This document shows positions 45,990-55,380 of a DNA stretch of 64,000 bases, one piece after another (within the stretch, counting starts at the first letter, position 1; the number at the start of each line of letters is the position of its first letter). Position numbers and translations under genes: made by a program. A model generated the notes under the pieces. That model saw nothing but the letters and a program-made list of their open reading frames with translations. It ran no database searches and was not told where the DNA came from. Source of the stretch: Prochlorococcus marinus XMU1411 (GTDB lineage: Bacteria; Cyanobacteriota; Cyanobacteriia; PCC-6307; Cyanobiaceae); NCBI RefSeq assembly GCF_017696075.1, contig NZ_JAAORI010000003.1, positions 62,001 to 126,000 of the forward strand. The letters are read 5' to 3'.

Positions 45990-46628
45990 ATGAAAATAAC
46001 AACAAAAACTGAAGCATTAAATATTGTCGAGACATCATATTTAGCATCTCTGTCGTCTTTGTTATGGGTTGCACTATATTATTTGCCCATTGGGGGAGCT
46101 TTATTAAGGTTGATTTTGCCTCTCCCAATGATCTTACTGCAATTAAGAAGAGGAACTAAAATTGCATTGGAAGGACTCTTAATACAATTTCTTCTTTTAT
46201 TCATAATTATGGGTCCTGTTAGAGGAACTTTATTTTTATTTCCTTATGGAATCTTGTCGTTTTGGTTAGGTTGGTGTTGGTTTAAAGAAAAGAGTTGGAA
46301 ACTTAGTTTAACTGTTGGAATTGTTATTGGAACCCTTGGCTTCTTACTACGAGTAGTAGCATTATCTACTTTGGTTGGAGATAATCTTTGGGTTTTAATT
46401 ACTAGAGCCAGTTATGGTCTAATAGAAAAGTTCATTGGATTTTTTAATTTACCTCTATCTCCCTCAATTGTGAGTATCCAATTAGGTGCAATTTTATTAA
46501 TAATTTTTCAAGAAATAGTTTATGTTTTAACTGTACATGTAGTTGCTTATTCTCTGTTTCCTAGATTTAAATTAAATATCCCAGATCCACCAAGATTATT
46601 AAATAGCTTAGTTGATTTTAAAAATTGA
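45990..46628 (+). CDS. DUF2232 integral membrane protein
   Basis: A 212-residue protein with about six hydrophobic segments (around 15-45, 60-80, 80-100, 105-130, 155-195). It matches the DUF2232 (YybS-like) pattern, seen next to cobT in picocyanobacteria. The opening ALNIVETSYLASLSSLLWVAL and RLILPLPMILLQLRRG are typical. A transport role, perhaps as the substrate-binding part of an ECF system, has been suggested for related proteins, but nothing here proves it. Its TGA overlaps a possible TTG start of cobT. Confidence 0.8.
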   Translation: MKITTKTEALNIVETSYLASLSSLLWVALYYLPIGGALLRLILPLPMILLQLRRGTKIALEGLLIQFLLLFIIMGPVRGTLFLFPYGILSFWLGWCWFKEKSWKLSLTVGIVIGTLGFLLRVVALSTLVGDNLWVLITRASYGLIEKFIGFFNLPLSPSIVSIQLGAILLIIFQEIVYVLTVHVVAYSLFPRFKLNIPDPPRLLNSLVDFKN

Positions 46629-46639
46629 AAAAAGTAAGA

Positions 46640-47797
46640 ATGTACAGTACAGAATTAGGGATAAATTTTTTTGGTAATGAATCCAATAAAAAAAATCAAC
46701 TTAATAAGTTAGAAATACTGAAAAAGAATATAAATAATTTCAAAATATTTCTTATAATTGCAGGCACTAATACATCTCAAATTCCTGGAATTTCCGCTGC
46801 AGGTATTAATGCAAAATCAAGAAGAAAAACTGCTCTAGCAGATGCCGAATTTTTGCTTAAGGGTGCTTCAAAAGATCATAAATATAAATTGCCTCTCCTC
46901 AATGCAGGAGTAACTCCGGCCCTAATAAGTCATGTTTGTTCAAAGCTTATAAATATTTATCCAGTCATTGTTCCATTGGGAATAGGAGTCGAGCCTTATT
47001 TTAATCATTTGGTTGTAGAAGATAAAGATTTGGGTCCATCAAATTGTCTAACTTCTGGTAAATCTATGTCCAAAGAAAGAGTTATAAATCTCTATGAGAA
47101 AGGTCTCGCGATTGGACAATCTTCAAAACGACCCATCTTAATTTCTGAATCTGTACCAGGGGGCACCACAACTGCTCAGGCAGTAATGGAAGCTTTTGGT
47201 TTGCGGGTGTCTAATTTAGTAGGGAGTAGTTTATTTAAAGCTCCAAGAGAACTAAAAAGAAAAGTAGTTCAAAAAGGCCTTTTAAATGCAAGTCTCAAGA
47301 CTGATTTTGACTCTTTTGATGTTGTCGCGGCAGTAGGTGATCCTTTCCAAGCTTTCTCGATGGGTTTATTAATTGGTGCCAGGTTAGCAAAACAACCTGT
47401 CATATTGTCTGGCGGAAGTCAAATGTTAGCGATCATTTGTCTTGTATTAGAATTCTTAGATGTGAAAAATCAAGATGACTTTATTGAAGATGTTTTTATT
47501 GTGACAACTGGGTGGCTCGTGAAAGAAAATTCTCTAGATGATTTGTTAAATCTAATTAATGAAAAATTTGATGTCAAATTATTAGGTTTAGCAAGTCCAT
47601 TAAATTTTAAATCTTCAATATACAAAGAATTGAAGGATTATGAATTAGGTCATGTAAAAGAAGGTGTAGGTGCTGGTGGAATATCATTGCTTGCTTTCTT
47701 ATATGGATTTAAAAATGAAGAAATAGTTTCATTGTGTCAACAAAATCTGGAAATGATGAAGGGCCTAGGTCAAATTTCTTTAGAGAAGGATTGCTGA
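46640..47797 (+). CDS. cobT: CobT-like nicotinate-nucleotide--base phosphoribosyltransferase (TIGR00303 type)
   Basis: Activates the lower ligand base for cobamide synthesis; in marine picocyanobacteria the base is adenine, giving pseudocobalamin (established for the group, not read from this sequence). Visible are AGTNTSQIPGISAAGIN, VPGGTTTAQAVMEAFG and GVGAGGISLLAFLYG. The protein is about 385 residues long, matching the cyanobacterial TIGR00303 subgroup rather than enteric CobT. I prefer the ATG at 46640 (MYSTELGINFFG); a TTG at 46625 overlapping the previous stop is the alternative. Confidence 0.88.
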   Translation: MYSTELGINFFGNESNKKNQLNKLEILKKNINNFKIFLIIAGTNTSQIPGISAAGINAKSRRKTALADAEFLLKGASKDHKYKLPLLNAGVTPALISHVCSKLINIYPVIVPLGIGVEPYFNHLVVEDKDLGPSNCLTSGKSMSKERVINLYEKGLAIGQSSKRPILISESVPGGTTTAQAVMEAFGLRVSNLVGSSLFKAPRELKRKVVQKGLLNASLKTDFDSFDVVAAVGDPFQAFSMGLLIGARLAKQPVILSGGSQMLAIICLVLEFLDVKNQDDFIEDVFIVTTGWLVKENSLDDLLNLINEKFDVKLLGLASPLNFKSSIYKELKDYELGHVKEGVGAGGISLLAFLYGFKNEEIVSLCQQNLEMMKGLGQISLEKDC

Positions 47798-48796
47798 ATG
47801 TTTTCAAAATTTTCAACCAGGAGAGAATTTTTAAATTGTGGTAAGCTTTCCTTTTTATTTCTCTTAAACTCTTGCAGTAATTCTCCTAATAAGGTAAAAA
47901 TTGCACTTCAAAATTCTTTTTATCCAGAATCTTTTAAAGATACTATTCCAAAAGATTGGAAGCAGGAAAAAATTAATTTTGAAAGTATCCAGTTACAAAA
48001 AAATAGAAACACAATTTTCAATTCTGACTTTACTCTAATAAACGATGGATGGATAACTAGTATAGATTTTGCAGAATTTGAAAAAATAAATGAATATTCA
48101 TTGATAGAAAATTTGGATAAGAGATCGATAGATTTTTTGGGTAGTTTTAATCAAAATCGGAGAAGTAAATTATTCCCTATTGGCGTAGTACCTTATACAA
48201 TTATCCTTAAAAATAATAAAGAATTAATAAATTCAGCCAGAACTTCTTGGGATTTTCTTCTTTCTAAAAAATTAACTGGGAAAATTATTTTTCCACAAAG
48301 TCCCAGAATAATATTGTCAATTGCTCAAAAGATTAATTCATCTAGTTCTTTAAAAAAACTCAAAAGCCAAGCAATGTTATTTGATGATAAAAATACGCTC
48401 AATTGGTTGATTAATTCTGATGCTTGTGTCGCAATAGTTCCTTATAGTCTCTGCTCAAAATATTTAAAAATAGATCCAAGGCTTTCTTTAGTTTTCCCAA
48501 GCCAAGGCGTACCTTTGATGTGGCATTTTCTACTTAGTCGTTCAAATCTTAATAATCCGATATTAATTAAATGGATTAAATCTTTAGAAAACAAATCAAT
48601 AATAGATAAATTAGTAAGCCATGGTTGGTATCTACCATTCAATAGTGATTATTTACAAAGTAAATATAAATCTGAGATGTTCCCCATATCAGGACCTTCT
48701 GAGAAATGTTGGGAAAATAGCTGGTCTTTTCCTGTCCTAACAAATGAACAAAAAATTAATCTTGAAAATTTCTGGAATGAGTCTTTAACCCCATAA
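47798..48796 (+). CDS. Periplasmic solute-binding-like lipoprotein with Tat-type signal
   Basis: A 332-residue exported protein. The N-terminus has a twin-arginine pattern (STRREFL), a hydrophobic core and a lipobox LLNSC with Cys26. The body resembles PotD-like bacterial solute-binding proteins (FTLINDGWITSIDFAEF, FPIGVVPYTII, WDFLLSKKLTGKIIFPQSPR, CVAIVPYSLC), diverged enough that I cannot name the ligand. No permease or ATPase is adjacent. It starts directly after the cobT stop, and its 3' end overlaps the convergent reductase gene by 12 bases. Confidence 0.65.
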   Translation: MFSKFSTRREFLNCGKLSFLFLLNSCSNSPNKVKIALQNSFYPESFKDTIPKDWKQEKINFESIQLQKNRNTIFNSDFTLINDGWITSIDFAEFEKINEYSLIENLDKRSIDFLGSFNQNRRSKLFPIGVVPYTIILKNNKELINSARTSWDFLLSKKLTGKIIFPQSPRIILSIAQKINSSSSLKKLKSQAMLFDDKNTLNWLINSDACVAIVPYSLCSKYLKIDPRLSLVFPSQGVPLMWHFLLSRSNLNNPILIKWIKSLENKSIIDKLVSHGWYLPFNSDYLQSKYKSEMFPISGPSEKCWENSWSFPVLTNEQKINLENFWNESLTP

Positions 48797-49927
48797 TCTT
48801 TTTTTCGGAGTTTCAATTAGTAAGTTATGGGTTTGGTTTAATAAATTTGGTATGTCTAATTTACTAGGACATTTAGGGACGCATTCGTTGCATTCTTGAC
48901 AAAATGAAGAATTTTTTTCTTCCCACCAGTGGCCAGCTTTTCCTATTAAATTGTATCTTTCTTTTGAAAATTCTAATTGGCCATAACCAATAGATATATT
49001 CCTTAAACGAAGTATTTCTGGAATAGGTATTTCATTTGGGCATGGTAGACAACATCTGCATTGTTCACATTTGGTTGAGTTTAATCTTTCATTAGCAACT
49101 TTCTCAATTTTATTCAGGGCCTTTTTTTCAATTTTTGTAAGCTTCTCGAAGGAGTTTCTAAGTTTATGAGCATATTCAAAATCTTTTTTGCTTGTCGCCC
49201 CTAAGGATAAAGTCGTAATGCCTTTTGCTAAGAGAAATCGATACGCTAATTCTAATGGATGAAAAGGCTTTGAGGCCTTTAACAAAATATCACTTGGAGA
49301 ATATAATCTACCGCCTTTATCAGCAGGCGATATTGCTAATACTCCCATACCTTTTTTTATAGCTTCCTCTGCCAAAGTAATTTTAGATTGATCTAAATAA
49401 TGTAAATGTAGGCTACAAAAACTAAAAACTTCACAGTTTATTGCTTCTTTAATTAGTGAATAACTTCCGTGTGAACTAAAACCAACTTGATCAACTAGCT
49501 CCTTCTCAAGTATCCATGATATGAATTTCTTACCCTCCCCAGCCAGAACCCAATCTAGATGTTGTTTTAAGTTGAGTCCGTGAATTGCAAGATTATTGAT
49601 TTTCTCGCGATTTAAATTTTTAAGAGACTTTTTAAAATTATTTTTTAAAAAGTCAAAATCACCCTTTGGTAAGACTTTGGAAGTAATCACCCAATTTTTT
49701 TCTTTTATATTCTCTTCTATTGCTAGTTTTTTTATTGAATGTCCAATAAGTGATTCAGCATCACCATAAGAAGGTGCTGTTTCTATGTGGTTAATTCCAA
49801 CATAATATGCATTTTTTATTATGTTATACATTTTTTCGAGACTTTCAGTTGCTCGCATTGTCCCTAAAGTGAATAAGCTCACTTTCGCCCCTCTACCAAA
49901 TGATCTTTTTTGTGAATTAATAATCAT
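48785..49927 (-). CDS. Aldo/keto reductase with C-terminal ferredoxin-like motifs
   Basis: A 380-residue protein. Residues about 1-270 form an AKR TIM barrel: FGRGAKVSLFTLGTMR at the start, catalytic Tyr in NHIETAPSYGDAESLIG, VGFSSHG and VLAISPADKGGRLY. The C-terminal 100 residues carry two cysteine clusters, CEQCRCCLPCPNEIPIPE and CQECNECVPKCPSKLDIP, consistent with Fe-S binding. Such AKR-ferredoxin fusions are widespread, but the substrate is unknown. Divergent from ribE across 112 bases. Confidence 0.88.
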   Translation of the reverse strand: MIINSQKRSFGRGAKVSLFTLGTMRATESLEKMYNIIKNAYYVGINHIETAPSYGDAESLIGHSIKKLAIEENIKEKNWVITSKVLPKGDFDFLKNNFKKSLKNLNREKINNLAIHGLNLKQHLDWVLAGEGKKFISWILEKELVDQVGFSSHGSYSLIKEAINCEVFSFCSLHLHYLDQSKITLAEEAIKKGMGVLAISPADKGGRLYSPSDILLKASKPFHPLELAYRFLLAKGITTLSLGATSKKDFEYAHKLRNSFEKLTKIEKKALNKIEKVANERLNSTKCEQCRCCLPCPNEIPIPEILRLRNISIGYGQLEFSKERYNLIGKAGHWWEEKNSSFCQECNECVPKCPSKLDIPNLLNQTHNLLIETPKKRLWG

Positions 49928-50039
49928 CTAAGATTGATCAATTTCTTTTTATTTAATCTTTAATTTATTTATAGTTGAAAATGATTTAAAGTAAATTAAA
50001 GTAAATACAAATTTTTGCAAAAATATTTTTCTTAAATCT

Positions 50040-50693
50040 ATGTTCACAGGAATAATTCAATCAATTGGAAAACTAAAACAAGAAAAAAATATTTTAGAAA
50101 TTGAAATTCTAGATAATTTATTTGATATGGCAATAGGTGACAGCATAGCTGTTGATGGAATTTGTTTGACAGTTAAAGAGATTTTTCAAAATAAATTTAC
50201 TGTTGATGTAAGTGAGGAAACATTAAAAAAAACAACTTTAGGAGTCAAGTCGAACCTTAATCAGATTGTTAATTTAGAGCCCGCTCTTAGGGTGTCTGAC
50301 CGTCTAGGAGGGCATATAGTCAGTGGACATGTTGATGGCCTAGGAACAGTTGAGAATATAGAAAAACTTGAGAAATCCTGGCTTTTATCTATAAAGTGGA
50401 AAAATAATAATTTTTCGAAATATGTAGTTAATAAAGGCAGTATTTGTGTAAATGGTATAAGTCTTACAATTGCAAAATATGAGCAGGCAGGAGAAATATT
50501 CACTATCGCGATAATTCCTCATACTTGGCATAATACAAATTTAAATAAATTAAATATTGGTGATAGCGTAAATCTTGAGGCAGATGCACTAATTAAATAT
50601 GTAGAGAAATTACTTTTATTTAATAAAAATAGTAATCAAGATTTATCTTCTAATTATATTTCTTCGGAGTGGCTTAAAGAAAATGGTTGGTAA
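50040..50693 (+). CDS. ribE: Riboflavin synthase alpha chain
   Basis: Dismutates two molecules of 6,7-dimethyl-8-ribityllumazine into riboflavin. The 217 residues form two similar beta-barrel lumazine domains: MFTGIIQSIGKL ... DGICLTVKE in the first, and HIVSGHVDGLGTVENIE ... INGISLTIAK (here VNGISLTI) in the second. The length is normal for RibE. No FMN riboswitch features are seen in the short upstream gap. Convergent with cyAbrB over 10 bases. Confidence 0.97.
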   Translation: MFTGIIQSIGKLKQEKNILEIEILDNLFDMAIGDSIAVDGICLTVKEIFQNKFTVDVSEETLKKTTLGVKSNLNQIVNLEPALRVSDRLGGHIVSGHVDGLGTVENIEKLEKSWLLSIKWKNNNFSKYVVNKGSICVNGISLTIAKYEQAGEIFTIAIIPHTWHNTNLNKLNIGDSVNLEADALIKYVEKLLLFNKNSNQDLSSNYISSEWLKENGW

Positions 50694-50703
50694 AATATAT
50701 TTT

Positions 50704-51057
50704 TTAATTTAATGGAATCAGATAAATTGTTTTTGACTCTTTTTTAAGATCGATTTTAAATTCCTGACCAGGTTCAAGACCTAATTTTTTTGTGTAAGCA
50801 TGACCAATTAATAGGTTCCCATTGCCATGAACTTTAGTTTTGAATTCTGTCTGTCTGCCTCTTGAAGCTCTATTACCATTCTTCCCCTGACGACCATTTC
50901 CTATTTTGTAACCCTTAGCTTCGATGAGAGCCCTATAAAAACTTTTTCTTAATATTCTTCCGCTGGGACCTACGTACCCACAACCTTTTGCTATCTCATC
51001 TTCAGATTTTTTACTTAATAATTTTGCTTTTTCAAGAAGTTCTTTTCCTTCTAGCAT
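50704..51057 (-). CDS. cyAbrB-type transcriptional regulator
   Basis: A 117-residue member of the cyanobacterial AbrB family, in which the DNA-binding domain is C-terminal (FKTKVHGNGNLLIGHAYTKKLGLEPGQEF, about 72-100) rather than N-terminal. The N-terminal half has GCGYVGPSGRILRKSFYRALIEAKGYK, diagnostic of the group. cyAbrB proteins regulate carbon/nitrogen metabolism genes. It lies 97 bases downstream of ctaE on the same strand, with its own upstream gap. Confidence 0.92.
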   Translation of the reverse strand: MLEGKELLEKAKLLSKKSEDEIAKGCGYVGPSGRILRKSFYRALIEAKGYKIGNGRQGKNGNRASRGRQTEFKTKVHGNGNLLIGHAYTKKLGLEPGQEFKIDLKKESKTIYLIPLN

Positions 51058-51154
51058 TATCTGACAAATTTCTAACTATATATTCTTACTAAAAAGTAGA
51101 ACTGTGGCAATATAAATTAATAAAAAATATATTTAATTGTTTAAATTTAGTTTT

Positions 51155-51757
51155 TTATAAAAGATACAAGATAATAAATAAAATAACCCATATTCCATCT
51201 ACAAAATGCCAGTACAATTCAACAGCTTCCAATGGGAACATATTTTGACTAGTTAATCTTCCGCCATTGATTCTAGATTGCCAAGCAATAATTAAAATCA
51301 TTAGAGTGCCTAAAGTGACATGTAATCCATGAAAACCAGTAAGAGCATAAAAAGTACTTGCAAATAAATTATCGGTTAATCCAAAAGGTAAATGAAAATA
51401 TTCAAATAATTGACATATTAAAAATATAATTCCAAGAAAAGCAGTAAAAAATAACCATTTTTGGGAATCAGATTTTTTATCTTTTAATAGTGCTTTGCCT
51501 GCTTTATGGAAAGTTGCACTACTAACAAGTAACAAAATTGTATTGAGTGTAGGTATTGGTAGTTCTAATTCATAAATAGCACCATCAGGTAATGGATTTA
51601 CTGCTTTATAAGTTAAATAAGCAGCAAAGAATCCAGCAAAAGTCATCCCGTCCGCAATTAGGAAAGTTATAAGCCCAAACATTCTGAAGTCTTCATGTGT
51701 TTCATTAACTTCAGATTTATTTTTTTGAATTTCTTTTGAGCTATCTAGAGTTGTCAT
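51155..51757 (-). CDS. ctaE: Cytochrome c oxidase subunit III
   Basis: Subunit III of the aa3-type terminal oxidase, a 200-residue protein with five main hydrophobic segments. Conserved parts are FRMFGLITFLIADGMTFAGFFAAYL at the start and ALTGFHGLHVTLGTLMI plus AVELYWHFVDGIWVILF at the end. The shorter form without the first two helices of mitochondrial COX3 is usual in bacteria. It is the last gene of ctaC-D-E, 6 bases after ctaD. Confidence 0.96.
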   Translation of the reverse strand: MTTLDSSKEIQKNKSEVNETHEDFRMFGLITFLIADGMTFAGFFAAYLTYKAVNPLPDGAIYELELPIPTLNTILLLVSSATFHKAGKALLKDKKSDSQKWLFFTAFLGIIFLICQLFEYFHLPFGLTDNLFASTFYALTGFHGLHVTLGTLMILIIAWQSRINGGRLTSQNMFPLEAVELYWHFVDGIWVILFIILYLL

Positions 51758-51763
51758 ATTTTT

Positions 51764-53389
51764 TTATTTTTGTTTAGAAATTTCTTTACCATAACCATAA
51801 GGTTCTTCAACTAATGGAGCTTCTCCTTCCCAATTTTCAACTGGAGGTGGAGAAGATGTTAACCATTCAGGTGTAAGAGCATTCCAAGGGTTATCTCCAG
51901 CATCTTTCCCATTTCTCACACTAAGGAATACATTAATTAAAAAAGGAATTGTACTTATAGCCATCAAAAGAGCCCCAAGGCTACTAATTTGATTAACGAA
52001 CTGGAATTGAGGATCATATTCTGCAACTCTTCTTGGCATTCCATTTAAACCAAGCCAATGCTGAGGAGCAAAGCACAAGTTAAATCCAATAAAGGTAATG
52101 ATAAAATGTAAAATTCCTAATTTTTCATTGAACATTTTTCCAGTCACTTTGGGGAACCAATGATAAATTGACGAGAAAATAATAAAAACAGTCCCTCCAT
52201 AAACTATGTAATGAAAATGGGCCACAACGAAATAGGTATCATGTACGTGAATATCGAAAGGTACCTGTGCCAAAGCAACACCTGTGATACCTCCAAAAAC
52301 AAAATTTATAATAAATCCGCAAGAGAATAACATTGCACTATTAATGGAAATTTTACCTCCCCATAATGTTGCAACCCAATTGAAAAATTTTATACCTGTT
52401 GGAACAGCAATAAATGCTGTGGCAATAGTAAAGAACAATCTCATCCAAGGAGGTGTTCCACTCGTAAACATGTGATGCGCCCAAACAACTAAACCTAAAA
52501 CTACAATCCCCATTATTGAAAAAACCATTGTTGTATATCCAAAAAGTGGTTTTCTAGCATGTACAGGAAGTATTTCACTAACTAAACCAAAGGCAGGAAG
52601 GACCATAATGTATACAGCGGGATGAGAATAAAACCAAAATAAATGCTGATATACGACGACATTGCCACCTAAAACAGGATTGAAAAAACCTGTTTTAGCG
52701 ATGATATCGAAGCTAAGTAGAATCAAAGTGCCTGCTAAAACAGGAGTTGACAAAACAACTAATAGACTTGTCCCAAGCATTGCCCAACAATACATTGGCA
52801 ATTGCATAAGTTTTAATCCTGGCCTTCTTAATTTGATAATGGTCGCGATAAAGTTTATTCCACCAAATATAGAACTGCCTCCAAGTAAAAGAACGCTCAG
52901 AATCCAAATAATTTGTCCCGATTGAGGAGTAGTTATGCTCAAAGGTGGATAAGCCGTCCATCCAGCCTGAGCAGCACCCTCAACAAAATAGCTTGCTACC
53001 AGCATCAAACCTGAAGGAGGAATTAACCAAAAAGCTACGGCATTTAATCTTGGGAATGCCATATCTCTAGCTCCTACATAAAATGGAATTAAGTAATTTC
53101 CAAAAGCACCGTTAACTACAGGCACTATCCAAAGGAATATCATTATTGTTCCGTGCAAAGTTAAGACTTGGTTATAAACATCTCTTGGCATAAAATCAGA
53201 CATTGGACTGGCTAGTTCAATTCTTATAGCGCTCGCTAAGGTTCCGCCTATTAAGTAGAAAAGAAAACCGCAAACTAAGTATTGTATTCCAATTACTTTA
53301 TGATCAAGGCTAAAACTAAAGTATCTTAGCCAGCCTTTAGGTTGAAGACTTTCATTATTAGTTTTTTGTGGATCAATTGATATTGTCAT
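51764..53389 (-). CDS. ctaD: Cytochrome c oxidase subunit I
   Basis: The catalytic subunit with heme a, heme a3 and CuB. The 541-residue protein has 12 hydrophobic segments. Ligands and channel residues are seen in LTLHGTIMIF (heme a His), WFYSHPAVYIMVLPAFG (CuB His with the cross-linked Tyr), WAHHMF (CuB histidines) and DTYFVVAHFHYIVYGG (heme a3/a). The ATG overlaps the end of ctaC by four bases (ATGA), so translation is coupled. Confidence 0.98.
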   Translation of the reverse strand: MTISIDPQKTNNESLQPKGWLRYFSFSLDHKVIGIQYLVCGFLFYLIGGTLASAIRIELASPMSDFMPRDVYNQVLTLHGTIMIFLWIVPVVNGAFGNYLIPFYVGARDMAFPRLNAVAFWLIPPSGLMLVASYFVEGAAQAGWTAYPPLSITTPQSGQIIWILSVLLLGGSSIFGGINFIATIIKLRRPGLKLMQLPMYCWAMLGTSLLVVLSTPVLAGTLILLSFDIIAKTGFFNPVLGGNVVVYQHLFWFYSHPAVYIMVLPAFGLVSEILPVHARKPLFGYTTMVFSIMGIVVLGLVVWAHHMFTSGTPPWMRLFFTIATAFIAVPTGIKFFNWVATLWGGKISINSAMLFSCGFIINFVFGGITGVALAQVPFDIHVHDTYFVVAHFHYIVYGGTVFIIFSSIYHWFPKVTGKMFNEKLGILHFIITFIGFNLCFAPQHWLGLNGMPRRVAEYDPQFQFVNQISSLGALLMAISTIPFLINVFLSVRNGKDAGDNPWNALTPEWLTSSPPPVENWEGEAPLVEEPYGYGKEISKQK

Positions 53390-54189
53390 AAATTCACCTC
53401 TGGTTTTTTATTTTTGTTAAACCATTCTTTGTAATCAGATTCTTCTTCAACGATTATGGAGGCTCTCATACCTCCATGATATGGGCCACATAATTCTGCG
53501 CAAATTATCGGATATTTGCCTACTTTTGTAGGAGTGAAATTTAGAATAGTGGGTTGTCCAGGAATAATATCCTGTTTAATTCTGAACTCTGGTACCCAAA
53601 AAGCATGAATCACATCTTTGGATTCCATCTTCATTGATACTTTTTGATCAACAGGAACGTGTAGTTCTCCTGATATGAAATTGCCCTTGGGATAATTGAA
53701 TAGAAATGCAAATTGCATAGCTGAAACTTCAATTGATAAATTATTTATTGCTATTTCATTATCAGAAGTTTGACTTATTCCAGCCCATATTTTTTCAGTG
53801 TTAGAACTCATCATCTCATGGTTATGATTTAGTTCTTTCATCCCTCCCATTCGATCGTAGATGTTGTAGCTATATAAACCTATTAATAAAACAATTATTG
53901 AAGGAATAATTGTCCATACAATTTCTAAGCTTAAATTCCCCTCTAAAGCTATTCCATCGCCTATCTGATCACTTTTTTTCCTAAACTTAAATAAGCTATA
54001 AATAACTGCTATGGTCATTCCTATAAAAATTATTAATCCAATGATGAAAAGAATTTTAAAAAGTTCATCGTAAATTGGTGCATTAATACTTGCTTCCGCT
54101 GGGAGCAAATTTACATTAAAACCAATCCAAAAAGATATAGCAAAAACGAGGGAAATAGTAAGTATTAAATAAATGTTTTTATTTAACAA
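53386..54189 (-). CDS. ctaC: Cytochrome c oxidase subunit II
   Basis: Carries the CuA centre that accepts electrons from cytochrome c6 or plastocyanin. The 267-residue protein has an N-terminal signal-like helix, a second membrane segment near 45-67, and a cupredoxin domain. CuA ligands lie in HAFWVPEFRIKQD and CAELCGPYHGGMRA (C-x3-C-x3-H-x2-M). The start is TTG. First gene of the ctaC-D-E operon; the 222-base gap to ctaA holds both operons' promoters, but no clear boxes can be picked. Confidence 0.97.
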   Translation of the reverse strand: MLNKNIYLILTISLVFAISFWIGFNVNLLPAEASINAPIYDELFKILFIIGLIIFIGMTIAVIYSLFKFRKKSDQIGDGIALEGNLSLEIVWTIIPSIIVLLIGLYSYNIYDRMGGMKELNHNHEMMSSNTEKIWAGISQTSDNEIAINNLSIEVSAMQFAFLFNYPKGNFISGELHVPVDQKVSMKMESKDVIHAFWVPEFRIKQDIIPGQPTILNFTPTKVGKYPIICAELCGPYHGGMRASIIVEEESDYKEWFNKNKKPEVNL

Positions 54190-54411
54190 TTGACCTCTGA
54201 AAATTTGTATTTATAACCTCAAGATATTCAATTTTTTTAATTCTGCATCCTTTGTTAAAAGAAAATTATTTAAATTCACAACTTCTTAAGATTTATGAAA
54301 TAAAAGGCGTATTATTAATAACTTTTATGAGCTAATTGTCAGGGAAAAAAGATTATTTATATGAATTATTTTTTAAATTAAACATATTAATTTTTAATTA
54401 ATGTTTGGTTT

Positions 54412-55380
54412 TTGAATCTAATTTATTATGCAGAATATATAGGTTTTATCCATTTGATCAATAACCAATTATATAAATCAAAATATCTGACAATTTTTAA
54501 AACTTTGGGGAGTCATAGTGTACTTGCACTTATCGCACTAATAGTAATTGGAGGTGCTACGAGAGTTATGGAGGCGGGACTTGCCTGTCCAGATTGGCCA
54601 TTATGTTATGGATCCTTTTTGCCTTTTAATCATATGAACCTAAGAGTATTTCTTGAGTGGTTTCATCGTTTAGATGCTTTTCTGGTTGGAATATTAATTC
54701 TTTTTAAATTTGCACTTTCAATAATTTGGAAAAATGAAATTCCAAATTGGTTACCTAAAACTTATTCATTATTACTTTTTCTCGTTATTGTCCAAGGATC
54801 TTTTGGAGCCTTAACTGTAATAAACCTGCTTGATTCATATACTGTTACTGGCCATCTTTTAATAGCTTTTCTACTTCTAATCACAACAATTTCAATAAAT
54901 CAAAATTTAGAAAATGACGATATAGAAGAGCCATTAATTTGGTGGAGATTATTATTGTTTTTTCCTCTTTTACTTACTCTGATTCAATCTTTTATTGGAG
55001 TAAGGCTTTCATCAACTTGGTCAGCACATATTTGCTTATCTTTTAATAAACAATGTCTTATTCTAAATACTCATAAATTATTTGCTTTTCCAATTGCTTT
55101 TTCAATTCTATTGATTATTGCTATAGCAATTTATAAGAGAAATTTGCTTAATGAAAATTGGAAATATCTCTCAGCACTTATTCTTCTATTGTTTTCCCAA
55201 ATTGGTTTGGGTGTTTTAAGTCTTAAAACAAATTTGAATGAACCTATTTTTATTATCGGTCATCAACTTAACGCCTCATTATTTATTGCGATATTAACAA
55301 CATTAATTTTTAGAAATCCTTTTCCCAAAAAAGACCTAGACCACTCCCTTAATTCTCAAATGGTTGGTATCAATTCATGA
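54412..55380 (+). CDS. ctaA: Heme A synthase (CtaA/COX15)
   Basis: Oxidises the heme O methyl group to make heme A for the oxidase. The 322-residue protein has eight hydrophobic segments in two four-helix halves. Conserved parts are [23 protein letters not shown] (with the paired Cys), EWFHRLDA (heme His), [10 protein letters not shown], and [11 protein letters not shown]. The start is TTG and the first 30 residues are poorly conserved, so a later start is possible. Overlaps ctaB by four bases (ATGA). Confidence 0.93.
   Translation: MNLIYYAEYIGFIHLINNQLYKSKYLTIFKTLGSHSVLALIALIVIGGATRVMEAGLACPDWPLCYGSFLPFNHMNLRVFLEWFHRLDAFLVGILILFKFALSIIWKNEIPNWLPKTYSLLLFLVIVQGSFGALTVINLLDSYTVTGHLLIAFLLLITTISINQNLENDDIEEPLIWWRLLLFFPLLLTLIQSFIGVRLSSTWSAHICLSFNKQCLILNTHKLFAFPIAFSILLIIAIAIYKRNLLNENWKYLSALILLLFSQIGLGVLSLKTNLNEPIFIIGHQLNASLFIAILTTLIFRNPFPKKDLDHSLNSQMVGINS

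Noticed and set aside
49981-50039. Possible FMN riboswitch upstream of ribE.
   Set aside because: The gap is short and AT-rich, and lacks the conserved G-rich RFN elements.
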